This document shows positions 45,900-59,454 of a DNA stretch of 64,000 bases, piece after piece. The DNA lies in assembly GCA_963580455.1 (NCBI GenBank), contig OY756968.1, forward strand, positions 23,467,996 to 23,531,995, written 5' to 3'. Each line of letters opens with the position of its first letter. The stretch's first letter is position 1. A model generated the notes under the pieces. It had not been told where the DNA came from. It saw only the letters and a program-made list of their open reading frames with translations, and made no database searches. The position numbers and the translations under genes were made by a program. The stretch comes from Euonymus europaeus (lineage: Eukaryota > Streptophyta > Magnoliopsida > Celastrales > Celastraceae).

Positions 45900-47930
45900 T
45901 GTTGGAGATTAAACAATCAATACATATAAAACATGGAAAATAGAAATAATTTATTTCATTAATTGAGAGTCGGTGTCTCACCAAGATCGTTAGTCAACAA
46001 TATATGAAAACTTAATGCGGAAAATAAAAACAAATCAAAACACCACGATTTTAACGAGGAAAACCCAACCTGGGAAAAACCTCGAGTCTATGAGCGACTA
46101 ACCTTGAGGAACAATCCACTAAAACGAATCAGGAGTTACAACCCTATCTTAGAACTAAAGACATCGCTCATCCCTCCCATTCAGTGTATTGCTTCAACCT
46201 CTTCTCAACCTCAACAAGGTAGAGTCCACTCTTGAATCCCTCAAGAGTCCTCACACACAAGCAATTCACAAAGAATAATTTTCAATACAAATATCCTCAC
46301 TACAAATCACTCATTTAAACACCCACAATCACACAATAAACAATGAAGTGATTTGCTCTCATGAAGTTACAAAAATCAAAGCTTCACTCTCTCTCAAAAG
46401 ACATAACTTCCGTAACCATCAAACTATCCACGGTGATGCCTTTATAATCCATGTGAGAGTCTTGAAGACCAAGACTTCTTTTCCCATAAGCAACTCATCT
46501 CCTTATCACCTAAAAAAGATACAACTCATATCCATATATTTTTGTGATAACACATGCATGATAAAGGATAATAATATCTCCACGTGCACAACTCATACAT
46601 TAAAAACAATCACAAACACTTACTTACACATAGACTTATGGACTCAAAGTGTCACGGCATCCATAATATTTGAACTCCTAATGGAACACTACCACTACAT
46701 ACTCACATGTGGACAATCCCATAATAATAGAATAAGACATTCTATTAAACAAGAACACATGTTACGTTTGAATAAGATATCCCAATAAACACAAACACAT
46801 GTAACATGTTACATAAAACCCATCATTAAAGCCCATGATTTTAAATAAGAAGTTATAGCCCACACAGACTCTTGAAGTAAGCTACTACACACCTGTAGTA
46901 AGTTTCAGCACTGCACATAATCACCCAATTATCACAAAATTTAATTGGTTAAGTATATCTCACAATTGTCAATTAGTTTTTATAAATTAAAAACCAACAA
47001 TAATAATCAAATATAAGACTATGAACAATATATCATATATGTAGAATTGAAAGTAAGAACAACCGAGTTACCAAATACCGGATCGGAATGCAAACATGAG
47101 ATTGAAGTGAGGTATGTGAACTGCAAATCTCCTTAAGGTGAAAATGCCCCAGCCACCGATGTCAATGCTAAAGTGGGCAAACACCTCCCAAGATACAACA
47201 CTTCCTTCTACCGGTAGGTGACACAACTATACCGGTAGGCTCATTCGAACCAAGAATAGAATGCACTCTCTCAAAGAAGAAGAAATTCGATTGGGAAAAA
47301 GGAAGAGAGTTTCGGCTCTAGAGTTATGTTCCTTACTCTATTCCTAGGCTACTATTTATAGTAGAACCCAAACCAAAAATCGACAAATAAATTTTGTAAC
47401 GAACCAGTAATAAAACAAATTTAAAACCGAAAATTTGAATTAATTTCGTAACGAAAATTTTGAATTTTGAATAAGTCTCATGTCCACATTCAACGAACCT
47501 GGGTAGTGGGCTAGTACAAAATATTAAGTCCAGATGGGCTACATAAGCCCAAGCCTGAGCCCGGGCCCGCACGTGTGTGTTTTAGTGAGCTTGAACCCAT
47601 TATGTAGAGTCTCTCTCCCTCACAAAAACTTGGGTGTCATTGGGCCCAAGTCTTACATCCAACACTTGGGTTTATAAACCCAAGTCACACAACATAATTC
47701 TAAAATGTGGGATTCCCACATTTATATTATTTTGCACTCAATATATCATGCTTAACATGACCACTTTGAAGTCAATTTCCATTAAACAAAAAAATAGTTT
47801 TGGACAACTTTTAACTCCAATCTCTAGTCTTCATATTGAAGATTAGAACCCACTAAATTACATTCAACTAATACTCAATTAGTTGTAAATAATTATTGGT
47901 CAAATAGTGGTTGACCACCATTTTCCAACA
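45900..47930 (-). repeat. 5' LTR of the copia element, split by an insertion
   Basis: Same LTR as 37754-38762 in two pieces, 45900-45963 and 47000-47930, separated by a 1036-bp foreign LTR. Without the insertion it would be about 1 kb. Confidence 0.9.
45964..46999 (-). mobile_element. Solo LTR nested in the copia 5' LTR
   Basis: On the minus strand runs TGTTGGTTTTTAATT ... CCGACTCTCA (TG...CA). The flanks TTAAT (45959-45963) and ATAAT (47000-47004) are a 5-bp target duplication with one mismatch; the uninterrupted site is present in the other LTR near 37814. It has no internal coding region, so it is a solo LTR left by recombination. The 146-residue frame at 46348-46788 lies inside it and is not a gene. 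Confidence 0.85.
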
Positions 47931-48701
47931 TATAATACAAAAACCCTGTCTAATTCCTTTTATGGGATTGCCATTTCTACAATCAGCCTCTTGCTTTAAT
48001 TTATTTTATTGAAGTTAAAATTATAGTATTTTTTTCTCCCTTTTCTGAAATCGCATCATTGGTGTAGCTACCTTGATCAACTTTTACATCAACATTACAA
48101 TGTTCGTGATACATATTTTCATCAATTATTCGTTTTCAATTGCAAATTTAATATCTTTAACAGCAAAGAAAAAGAATCTTTATTAATTTTATAAGCAATC
48201 TTCTTGAATGCCAAGTGGGTCGGACCGGTGCCCATCTGTGAGACTGTGATGGATGGATTTGGAGATTTTGACTTGCCAAAATCAATGTCTTGGAAAGACC
48301 TCAGAAAAAGAATGGATTAATCCGCTCGCTTTTCTCCATAGCCAGTCGGTCCATCAACCAGTTCAAATTGACAGCATATTCTAGCAACTACTCTATTTTA
48401 CTTCGGAAATAATTAAGACATATTAGCATTTTCTAAGGAGCTGTGAATCCATTTAAACTATCAAGAAGAACTTTAGGTGCAATAAGAAACCGCCGGTGAG
48501 CTGAATTTTATTTGCCATTGATCATATTTTGAAGAAAATTAATGTCGTATTCCAAGTACGTGAATGTTTATGCTCCCATGACATTATAATATTATATAAA
48601 TGTAAGATCCTATGTTCCATGTTACATTGCTGCATGGAGTGTGGTATATAATCAAATTTGGCTAAAAAATTGTTCAAAAATGGAGGAGCTAATGTGGAGA
48701 T
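47931..48701. other. Intergenic, nothing recognised
   Basis: AT-rich DNA between the copia element and the next solo LTR; no supported feature. Confidence 0.45.
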
Positions 48702-49902
48702 TGTTATCGTTTTAAAACTACTAAAAAAATAGCAATTCTAAAACTCTATTTATACTCGCAAGCGCACGAACCCAAGTAGTATAAATGTGGCAAAAACGAG
48801 TGTCGTACCCACAGGGACTGAAGATTAACCAACTCTAATTCTTAGAAAAACAAGTTTTTCTTTTCTTTCTCTTTTATAGTAATATTAATAAACACCAAAA
48901 CTAAAATTGAGAGATCAACACAAATAATAAATACTAAGGCTTTGATTTCACCACTCTATTGTATTTAAATCATATGGTTATCAATTATGAATTCATCCAA
49001 GCATGTCAAAGATCAAGTTTTCTAATTCATGTAGTAGTCATTGACATCTAACTTACCACATCTATCCTTAATTTGCAATTATTCATGGCATCTAGACTAA
49101 TTTGACAAACAAGAATGCATTAGGATCAATGTAACTTATGAAATGATCACAAAACTCCTAGCATATGACATCTATGACTAGGTAACTTTGGTAATAAATT
49201 GCAAGAAGCTATTTTCAAATTGAGCATGACATCTACTACAATTTGCATCACATTAATCAAACCTAGATGGTAGCTAAACATCAAGATTTAATTTAATAAA
49301 CATAGCAATTTAATACTTGACATGACATGAATAAATCACAACTAATTCAACCAAATTTATTAAACACAATAGAATGAATCCATCATCACCTTAGTAAGAG
49401 GATTAGTTCCTCATATTAAGTTTACACAACAAATAGAAATAAATAAAATTCACAAACATAAGTATAAAACAACTAGAAAAATCCCCTTATTATACTTGAT
49501 GCAAGAACTCCTTCTCTTTTCTCCTTCTTCCTCTTGTTATTTCTCTTCTTCTTGTTGTGTTTTTTGTGTGTTTAACAAAGAATAGATCATGCCTTTATAT
49601 AGGCAATGGCAATGACAAATATTCAACAATGACAAGCTTGAATAGCAACCATTGTTGAATGCCAACCATTGTTGAATGTTGAAGGCAATGAAGAAGTTGT
49701 AAGCAATGATGTCAACAAAAACCTTCCATGATCTTCACTTGGGTTGGACTCATAATTGGGCCTATAAATATGAAAATAAATACAAAGTGATTCATCCATG
49801 ATGATTAAAATTTATTTGTACAAAATCACTTCAAAAACCTCAACTTTGTGACAAATGCTAATGATAATTTACATTTAAAGTAGATGTTTTCAACATCTAT
49901 CA
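48702..49902. mobile_element. Solo LTR with perfect 5-bp target duplication
   Basis: 1201-bp TG...CA segment (TGTTATCG ... CATCTATCA) flanked by GAGAT on both sides (48697-48701 and 49903-49907). It contains ACTCGCAAGCGCACGAAC and GTCGTACCCACAGGGACTG, sequences I associate with plant gypsy/LARD LTRs. No coding frame. The strand is not decided. Confidence 0.82.
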
Positions 49903-50392
49903 GAGATATTTTATCTGCCATATTAGCAAACATATGCAAAAGTGCTAATCAAGATATCAATCTGTGCAAATTTTGTAAGAATATTCACTAACCGTTATAA
50001 TTAAAGCAAAGGGAGAAGTCGAATTAGTAAACCTTACTAGTTATCATTCTAACCCACCAGGCCACCACTATAGCCAGAAACGATGGTAATGTTCCCAGTC
50101 CTAGAAGGTAAACGAGCCCACGAAAGAAGCTTCCTTTCAGATCCAATCGAGCAAAGCGAACGCCTACTTCACTTACAAATTTTCAACTGAACTTAACAAC
50201 ATTCTTTCCATGTACATCAATTCACATCACATGATACCTACCAAGCCACATTCAATTCAAGTTTTTCAAACAAGGAATGTCAATGGAAAATGATAAACAA
50301 CAGGAAAGCATTTCCCACAATGGGATAGCCCATGAAACCATATTTTCAAAATGGTAAGCAAACAAGGCTTATCAGAACCCATCTAGACAACA
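49903..50392. other. Intergenic, nothing recognised
   Basis: Spacer before the copia LTR. No supported gene. Confidence 0.45.
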
Positions 50393-50765
50393 TGTTAGAT
50401 GTGTTGAATTATGGTGTGGCTTATTATGTTAATGGCCTGAACTTTAAACCTCAAAGATAAAGTAGAAGGCTTCGCAATACGGTAAACAAGAGTTGAGCTG
50501 GATTCCTTTAATGTATGAGGGTAATTTTGTAATTGTATATGGGGAATACTAGGGTTAGTATATAAACTCTGTGTTGAGTCTTGTACAACACACTGTTTCT
50601 CATAGTGAAAGAAATAAGGAGTTCCCGTTTCTCATAAAGTATATGGAGGTCCTCCGTGGACGTAAGCATATTCTGGCCGAACCACGTAAAAATATTTGTG
50701 TTCAATTTTCTTTTGCTTTATTTCTTATACTTGTGTGTTATTGTTGTGTGAGATCGGCTACAACA
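50393..50765 (+). repeat. Copia-type LTR (5' LTR of a decayed element)
   Basis: 373-bp TG...CA unit (TGTTAGATGTGTTG ... GGCTACAACA). It includes a TATATAAACTC promoter-like motif (about 50560) and the CTGGCCGAACCACGTAAA stretch common near the end of plant copia LTRs. A gag remnant follows 570 bp later in the same orientation. Confidence 0.7.
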
Positions 50766-51334
50766 ATTTAGTGTCTACTCATCTATCCCATTCCTAACCA
50801 AGACGTATAGGATTCATTTTTGACTGGTTACCCCCACTTTTGCCAGTAAGCTTGGTCAACTGACTACTCCCTTTATCCCTAGATAACTTGGTCAAGCAAT
50901 CCCAGCCCATAATGTAGGGCAATGCAAACTGCAAGGTAGATCAATTAAACAAAATTATCATTAAATTCACTACTAAAGAAACAAAATAAGGGAAGGTGTG
51001 AGTGAACAGCAGGAAGCGTTCGAATAAAGTCACGCTTCCAGGTAAATTAACAAAAAACTAGAGCAATACATTGTAGGTCGACTTTGTCACTGTGAACTCT
51101 GCAGTTGTGACAAGAACAATAACTCTTCATTGGTTTTCAGAATGTTATTCATGACAACTACAAAAAGAAACGAATAGAGATAACTTGCAACTTGCTATGG
51201 ATAATAGTAGAAAAAGGTGACTCATATCCTTGTCAAAAGACATTACTTTCATATCCTTGACTTGGGTAATCAAGTCAAGTTAATTTCATGTCTGATTTGA
51301 GTGGGAGCTACGACTACCAATGAAGCAAAAATTG

Positions 51335-51680
51335 TTGGGTTTAGAAATTTGATGGTAGTGACTTTGTATATTGGCGTATGAAGATTGACGATTCCTTATA
51401 TGGGAAGAAGTTACACTTATCTCTTCTCAGTAAGCAACCAGAAAAGATGCCCGGTGACGAATGAAAGCTTTTAGATAGAAAAAGTGTTAGAAGTTATTCG
51501 ATTAACTCTAACACGGAGTGTTGCTAAGGCGGCAAGTACAAAAGAACTCATGGATACATTGTCAGAGATGTATGAGACGCCAATTGCTAATCACAAGATT
51601 TACATGATGAATAAGCTGTTCAACTTGAAGATGCAAGAAGAAACTCTCGTTGCAAAACACTTGAATGAAAAAAATTAAAG
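51335..51680 (+). pseudogene. Copia gag (UBN2-type) remnant
   Basis: Frames read NLMVVTLYIGV-type decay of the FDG-SDF-W-M gag start, then EVIRLTLTRSVAKAASTKEL, MDTLSEMYETPIANHKIYMM and NKLFNLKMQEETLVAKHLNE, matching copia gag. Stops and frame changes interrupt it and pol does not follow. It belongs with the LTR at 50393-50765. Confidence 0.75.
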
Positions 51681-51719
51681 AAGTCACCACCAATTGTAAT
51701 AGGTGCAATTGGTCAACAT

Positions 51720-54266
51720 AAAAATATTTTATTCTATGAAAATCCAGAAAAATGGATAAGTGAGTTTGTTACATATAGAGAAGATGTAAGACACCCCACA
51801 ACATTTGTTTTTAAAAAAAATAGTTGTCAATTTAATCTTTATTATCCCATTAAATGATTAAGAAAATCAAGCGTGGCATATTAACTAATATTGAGGTTCA
51901 TGTGACTCTTTCATCCAATGATTAAGTTTTCATGAAACACTTTCATCTCAAGAATTTCTCTGAGGTGCACCCATTGTATTCCCCAAATTAATTTTCTTGT
52001 TGGTTAAGACTTTTGATATAATTTTTATACATAAATAAAATCTACAATATGAATTTTAAAAAATATAAAAGAATAAAAATAAATAAATATAATTGTTGGA
52101 AACTGAGATTATATTTTGCGAACTAAACGATATTGAAATTATCGTAAACCCCAATTCAAACAAATTAACACTTTAAACCATACAACTTAAGCACATCATC
52201 AAATAACATGGAAAACACATTTCAAATAAAAACACATTATTAACATATAATAAATAATAATCACACATGGAAGGGATCTCGATTCCCATTTTTATGCGGA
52301 TAATTTATCATTTCAACCATACTATTAAATTAGTATGATTTATTACTAAAGAAAAATTATTATATTGAAGGCTTCACGTTAAATTTCATGAAACCCTTTT
52401 CCATCCAATGGTTGAGATTCCATAAAAATCATTTTCCTCAAGAATACTTTTGGGGGAGCATCCGATGCTTCCCAATTGGTTCCGTTGTCGGATCAAACTT
52501 CAATATAATAATTACGGCCCTCGTGCACCAAGTTCAAAACCAAGCATGTCATATATCACGATCAACCAAATCAATTTTAACAGAAAATTCATACTCAAAC
52601 ACACATTCATGATTAATTTCAACACCTTATAGTCGGTCTTACAGACCCACCCCAACATGTCCTATTTCCCAACTAAACATTAATTTCCATTCCAATTATT
52701 GGCATATTCGGGTCTATCTAAATAGACAATTTTCATAAGCAATTCAAATATTCATACATTCCATGATAGACCAATTTCAAACAGGAAATTCTCTAATTCA
52801 GGTACATATACAAGTCTCTCCTATATTCAAATCAGATTCTCCTAATCAATCGTAAATACTAATCTCAGTTTCTTCCTCTTTTGAATCATGCTAACCTCTA
52901 TCTATGAATGAATCCACATTGACATTAATCCAAGATCAAATACCACAAAAAGAAATCATTTTAATAAGTAAAATTCAAACCAGATTCATGGCAGAGCACC
53001 CAAAGAATACAATATTGCTAACCCATATTCACGAAACCATAACATGCCAAGATTCAATAGCACTCATCTAATATCATGAACAAATTTTGTAGAAAAGAGA
53101 ACCAATAACTCAATATAGTAATGGACACATCCAGAACTTTGATATAATCTTGCCATGGGTTAAGAAGTTCACCTTATACCTTTTCCCTAAACATGATTTT
53201 CATTCTCTTGCAAACACAGGCCCATGCATGCATACTTGGCATAATTGGGCACAAATGGCCCCCCATGGGTGCTCAACCATCATCTCCGAAATTGGAGAAT
53301 CATCCTGCATCTTTTCTTTTTCTTTTGGGGAAAGAAATCAAAGGTTCCTTGAAAAGAAGAACCAAATTAAAACCATTTTGTACATCTAACGTGACCAACT
53401 TATAAGCTATTGGATCAGCTTATAGTTCGGGAACAACTTTTTTTTGGGGTCTAATCTCCATTAGCCTTGGAAAGGCTAATCGAAAAATAACCCATTTAAT
53501 TTGTAATCCTTAATTAGCCTAGGAAAGGCTAAATCATTTGATTTTCCAGAAAAAATGGTTTGCCAAAATGTAATATAAGCAAAAATGATAGCAAGCCCAA
53601 ATCAGTTCAAACAAAAATTAGCTGGCTAATCCCTACGACTAAATCTATGGGAGCATATGGGATCCCCCATTTTTTGTTGTCTAGCTAATCAATCTAGCTA
53701 GTCTTAGGCTCTTACTGACTAGGACTTGTACAAGCTAGTCTTTCTAGGTTTTTAAGTAGAACTAGGATGAACATGGAGTCATAAATGTTTTTTATGAACT
53801 TTAATATCGTGTCTGACCAATCACATCTTCTCCTTGGGATAAGCGGAGAAAATCGTCAGTTTAACTCATCATATGTTGTTATTTGTCTCTTTGTAAATTC
53901 ATTTTATGGAGCTAAAATTTGGATATTTAGCTTCATAACTATTAGGAGGCTTTGTCGTTGTCTAAGGTATCAATTGTGTTTGTTTAGGATATTTCATCCT
54001 AACTCCATTAATGAATGTGGAGCTCATGGAAAATGGCATTTGCATGTCACCCTTGGTAGATATTTGGGTTCCCTTGGGTATATTCTTCCTCTAACAACCA
54101 TGGTTAGGACTTAGGTTAATATCCTCTCTCCCACACCTTCTCTTTCTGTCGCTCTGTTGTCTTCCTCCACGGAACTTCTTAATGGAGATGCAAGGTATTG
54201 CTACTCCCTCTCATATATATATATGTGTGTGTTAAACCTGCTCCTGTCTGTATTGTAAGTTGGATT
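51720..54266. other. Repeat-derived intergenic DNA, no gene supported
   Basis: Includes related blocks at about 51910-51990 and 52390-52480 (TCCAATG-TTGAG/TTAAG, TTCATGAAA, CTCAAGAATA/TTTC, GTGCACCC/GAGCATCC), suggesting an old duplicated LTR-like repeat. The run 53460-53780 repeats AGCCTTGGAAAGGCTAAT / AGCCTAGGAAAGGCTAAA and CTAGCTAATC words. No coding frame resembles a known family. Confidence 0.45.
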
Positions 54267-54274
54267 ATTACACT

Positions 54275-54921
54275 CACAGGCGGAACTTGGGCTGGGCTGG
54301 GTGGGCTGTAGCCCGGGGTAAAATTTTGAATTTTTTTTAGTACATATACAGATATAACTCAGCCCAGTGTATCAGCCCAGTCTATATTCATCAACCAGCC
54401 CGCTTGCTACCAGCCCATCAGCTGCCAGCCCATCACCCATCACTCATCACTCCATCAGCCCAATTGCAACACACACGAAAAGATAATCTCAGCTATGCTA
54501 TGTCCCTGACTCATATTACAAGCAGAAACAAATCTTGATACTGCTACATGAATCTGGAAATCCTGGTTCGAAGTTCTCTTGATCTGGGTATGTTCTAGCC
54601 ACAAAAAGTTTATTAATTTCCCTTCAATCTGCAGGTGCTCTACGGTGGAAACGCGCCTCTGTCTATATCAACAAGAAATCTCAGGTATTCGAAAATTAAC
54701 CCGAGTGAAAAAGCCTGTAACGCTAGAACTAAGCGGAGAACTCATTTATCATTGTATTGTCAGGTTATAGTGAAGCTTAAAAGCAAACTAATGTTCACTC
54801 ATATAACAATCTAATAGGTTTACTCACTCACATTGTCTTAAAAAAAAATCGAAACGTTGCCCCGAACCCCGCCACTTTTAAACCTAGCCCAGGGTGAATA
54901 AAAATTCTGGGTCCGCCACTG
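54275..54921. mobile_element. hAT non-autonomous element with perfect 8-bp target duplication
   Basis: Flanked by ATTACACT at 54267-54274 and 54922-54929. Ends read CACAGGCGGAAC on the left and GTCCGCCACTG on the right, the hAT CAGTGGCGGA-type terminus with a slightly diverged left end. The 647-bp interior has no transposase. Both subterminal parts carry GGGCT/CCCAG-rich blocks. Confidence 0.85.
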
Positions 54922-54929
54922 ATTACACT

Positions 54930-56712
54930 TAATTAGGACAAGATATACCTAGCTTCTTCATCCATAAGGGTGGATGGAGATTGATCGATCAGTGTCTCTC
55001 TGCTTACTATGATGCTTCTTCAATTAATTCCAAAACTGTTTGCTTACTTTTGCTAATGCTTTGTTCATCATAATACCAAATTAGGTGATATTATTCATAT
55101 GCTCCAATTTTTTTCCCTTTGTTTCACACTTTTCGGCCCCATTATTTGTCTTGGACATATCAAAGGAGACCCTTAGTGCTCAAGCTTAATCATATTTTTT
55201 TTTATTTTGTGAATTGATGCTAAGTTAGTTTGTTCTTATCAAAGAGGAGCCCTCGCAGTTCGGTTTGTCCACATCAATAATATAAATGAGTTTATTTAAG
55301 CCCAAACGACCTTGTTATGTGTTGAGACTTGAGAGTGGGCGTTGTCATAATAAAGGACTCATATCCTCCCATATCTTCCGATGTGAGTCTTTCAGTGGGC
55401 ATACAGATAAAAATTAACCAGTACACCCTGTATCACCTCGATTTGATGATATGTACTGCTAGGTTAGTTTGGTTGAAATGCTTAAAGTGTGCGCTGATGA
55501 ACTACAAAACCATTATGCATGTGACCTAAAGAGTGAATTCTAAATGGATGAGATTAATTAGTATTTTGGATGAAGTTATTTAGAAGGAAAAGGTGGCGGA
55601 CTACACCTGCAATCCTGAATATATGCTTGAAACCAGCAAACTGACGGCTAAAACAAAAATTAATTCATGGATAAGGTCTTGAATGCTCCTAAAAAATCAT
55701 TGGTGTTTGATCTCGATCGAAGGATATGTGAACTTTGGCACTGGTCCTTCAAGTCAATATAAGCATTCGACCTGAAAATGAGGATATATGACTGCTTACT
55801 GGAAGATTGTTTTGAGGAGGTTGGTAGGTAACTTGGCACTACATTTTTAGTTGAGTGTTCAGAATCTTGTGAACATTGAACTTCAAAAAGGAGATTGTTA
55901 ATGAGTTGAAGATGAACTTCAACTGTGGGATCGATAAGTGTTTAGGGGAGTCTCCTTTGGTCGCTGGAAATTAAGCGCGAAAAGCTTTGCTCGACCATCA
56001 TTCTGCTGAAAGAGTTGAAAGAAGTTCTGGCTCAACATTGCCACTAAAAGGTAGTTTTTTTTGTTATGGTATTTTACTTCTTTTAAGAAACTATTTATGC
56101 CTTTCTAGCTTTTCTATTCGTATATGTTGCTTCATGTAGTCCTTTTTACTATAGTAACTTCTAGTTAATTTTGCCTCTAGTCCAATAAAATGAGTCTGCT
56201 GGTTTGCACATAGGGCTTTCTAGTTTCCATGTACTTTTGTTAGTTCACTGGGAAATTACAGGAATGGTTTGTCTTTAATCATAATAAGATCTGAATCAAT
56301 AAAAATAAGTACCTAGCTAATAGCATTTGTTCATTTTCTTTAAGCTCATGGAATGGATTTCATTCCCCAACCTTATCTATAACGGAAACCCCAGCCTCAC
56401 GTGAATGATTATCTCATGACATGCAGCGGAGCACGAAAAGGGTCATGGAGATAAACTAAGAAAGTCATGAAAGGCAACATGTACTTTAATAAAAGAACCA
56501 CAAAATCAGGATAAAATGAAGAGCTAAAGAAACATTTTCTGGTTTTGCTTACATTTCAACCTAAACAGTTAGAAATAGGACAAAATATGTCTTCTTATCT
56601 CCTTCACCGTCTCTCTCTCTCTACCTTTATATTGCTCTAAACAATCTTTTTTTTCATCTTCAACAAGCATCTTTGGTTTATTTTCTTTTGATCAAGAAAC
56701 AATTATTAGAGC
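54930..56712. other. Upstream region of the GDSL gene
   Basis: No gene supported. 55260-55420 has wording typical of LTR interiors (CTTGAGAGTGGGCGTTGTC, CATATCCTCCCATATC) but no ends. The last 150 bp before 56713 contain a CT-rich leader-like run (CCGTCTCTCTCTCTC, about 56610) likely near the transcription start. Confidence 0.45.
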
Positions 56713-58242
56713 ATGGCAGTCACTGCTAGTTTCAATGGGCAACTACCGACTTTGGCAATGATGATTATGATCTTGCAATGTTCAAATAACGGAGTTGTGG
56801 AATCAGCACGTGTTCGAGCAATGTTTGTGTTTGGAGATTCACTGGTTGATAATGGCAACAACAACTATCTCAGCTCCATTGCAAGAGCCAACTACTTTCC
56901 TTATGGGATTGACTTCATGAATGTAGGCTATACTGGGCGATTCTCTAATGGCAAAACTGTGGTTGATATGCTCGGTAAATATCTAGGTCACAATTTTGCA
57001 GTTTTTTTTTATTATCGATAAATGAATGCAATTAGCATTTCAAACCAATTATCTTTATGATTTCCTATGAAAACCATTTTTTTCTTTTGATTCTTAATTT
57101 TCAGGAGACTTGCTGGGTGTGCCTTATCCTCCAGCCTTTGCAGATCCCACCACAAGAGGAATTAAACTACTTGGGGGAGTGAACTATGCTTCAGCTGCCG
57201 CTGGGATCCTTGATGAGACAGGCCAACACTATGTATTGATCTCAAGCAAATAAAAATAAACAACGCAATTATCTGCGTTATATTAGAGAGAAGGTCAACT
57301 ATATTGTGTATTAATTTGAGATTTGCTTGCAAATGTTGATGCAGGGACAAAGGTATAGCTTGAGCCAGCAAATTCTGAATTTTGAGACAACATTGGACCA
57401 ATTAAGAACAATCATAAGCGGCAGGAACCTCACTGAGTTCCTTGCCAATTCTCTTGCAGTCATGGTGTTTGGAAGCAATGACTACATCAACAACTACCTC
57501 ATGCCTTCTATTTACCCTTCCAGCTATAACTACAGTCCCCCTGACTTTGCCAATCTTCTCCTCAATCGTTATGCCCGACAACTTGTGGTATACACCTTAA
57601 ATTTGTGAGAAGAATAAATTTTGAAACACGGAGTTTTGACCGACTAATGTCAATGTTGCAGGCACTTTATAGTTTAGGACTAAGGAAGTTCTTGCTAGCA
57701 GGAATTGGACCACTTGGTTGCATCCCTAACCAGAGAGCCTCAGGTCAGGCTCCGCCTGATAGATGCGTAGACTATGTCAATCAGATCCTCGGCACCTTCA
57801 ATCAAGGGTTGAGATCCCTTGCCGACCAACTAAATAGAAACCCAGGTGCAATATTTGTTTATGGAAATACTTATGCTGCAGTTGGTGACATCCTCAATAA
57901 CCCTACCAACTTTGGTAAGAGAGACGAAAAAATGCGTCCACTTCTATATATTATGGATCCATAAATAATATCATGAAGGCAGAGGGGAATTGACAGTATA
58001 GTTTAATATATATTGCAGGATTTAGTGTTGTGGACAGAGCTTGCTGTGGAATAGGGAGAAACCAAGGCCAAATAACATGTCTTCCATATGAAATTCCATG
58101 TTCAAATAGAAACCAGTACGTCTTTTGGGACGCCTTCCATCCAACACAAGCTGTGAATGCCATTCTTGCCCAGCGGGCCTTTTATGGATCAACCAGGGAT
58201 TGTTATCCAATTAATGTGCAACAAATGACTCTCATATCTTAA
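56713..58242 (+). CDS. GDSL-type esterase/lipase, secreted (SGNH hydrolase)
   Basis: Five coding exons: 56713-56974, 57105-57232, 57345-57587, 57662-57914 and 58019-58242; 1110 nt, 369 residues, frame kept. Residues about 1-32 form a signal peptide, so secretion to the wall or apoplast is expected. SGNH blocks: I, FVFGDSLVDNGNN with nucleophile Ser43; II, Gly in NYASAAAGI (residues 114-122); III, FGSNDY with Asn175; V, DAFHPTQA with Asp333 and His336. All catalytic and oxyanion residues are present, so it should be active on acyl esters such as lipids or cutin-like substrates. Length is typical of plant GDSL lipases. The exact subfamily cannot be told. Confidence 0.93.
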
Positions 58243-59449
58243 TATAATGAAGGGGGAAAAAAACCTTATGTTACTCTTTTGCTACCAATACCATTAGTGT
58301 CTAATAGTACATATAAAAAAGATCTCCATCATATGACCTCCAAAGCAGGCAAAAAAATAATAATATTAGGATTATGTTCTTGTCAAATGCTTGAAATAAA
58401 TATTGTTTTGAGTTAATGAATGGCGTATTTATCATGTGCCCAATTATATGTTACTTCTACTACTAGCTACATATAACATGTGCTTGTTAAAGCTTCAATA
58501 GTCTTCCTCTACTCTATATTCTATTACACTACAATAGCTGAAAAGTCTGATAGCACACTTAAATGGCACCAAGTATAACCTAGAAGAGAATTACTTAACG
58601 TTTACATGCTGAAACAATTAAGCATTACACACATAAATTGGCTAGAGGTAAGATAATTATCTTTGTATATCCCTTGTCATCATCATGAGAAGAAAATGAT
58701 AATGAGATAAGCTGTAGGGAATAATTAATTTTATTATTATGTGCATAAATAATTAATGTTTCTCACAAATTTGTAGGTGGTGTAATTTTAGGTAGGCTAG
58801 TGAATAAACTTGCAAGACACGGGTCAAAACTATGGGTTTATATTGGGTGTATGAACTCGGGGCAATTTCTCTCCCAATTTTTTTTATCAACTTCCAAAAC
58901 AATCCAACAATCAAACAAAAGAAAAGTCAAAATGACATATAAGCGTATGCATGTCTGTGAATATAGATTATATGTATTTGTGGACCTGGCTGCAGAGGCA
59001 TGAGCCAGAGTATTGGAAATTTTGGGAAGAGGGTAACAAGCACTTCAGGCAGGCGACTGGCCAAATCTATGTCATTTCAAAGGACCTTAGTTGCCTATAT
59101 CTCCACCAATTTATCAGTCACTCGATGTACTGCACGTTTTTCATCATTTTGTTTTATTATTTGTTGATGGCTCTTTTAGACGCGTTGCAATCTAGTTGTG
59201 ACAGTCAGGTATGTCAAAGACTTAAAGTTAATCTCAAAGTATGATAAAATAATGTTAACCAATCTAACTTCGAATCAAATGATTGTGTAAGATAAAAAGA
59301 GATCTCAAATACCACTGGAAACTTTGGATTAACTAACAGTGCACTTCACCAAAACAAACGATAAAAACTAGGAACAAGATATTATAAGATAACAAGAGAG
59401 CTTGTTTATACTCCATAGAGTTGTTTTGTGTGTGTGTGTGCGTCAAAGG
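58243..59449. other. Intergenic, nothing recognised
   Basis: 3' flank of the GDSL gene and AT-rich DNA; short frames at 58800-59244 match nothing. A (TG)n run lies at about 59427-59440. Confidence 0.5.
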
Positions 59450-59454
59450 AGAGG

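Noticed and set aside
46348..46788. 146-residue open frame
   Set aside because: It lies wholly inside a solo LTR, is rich in His/Thr/Ile without domain character and has no splice context.
53785..54114. 109-residue plus-strand frame
   Set aside because: No recognisable domain, low complexity and no splice or promoter context; most likely chance.
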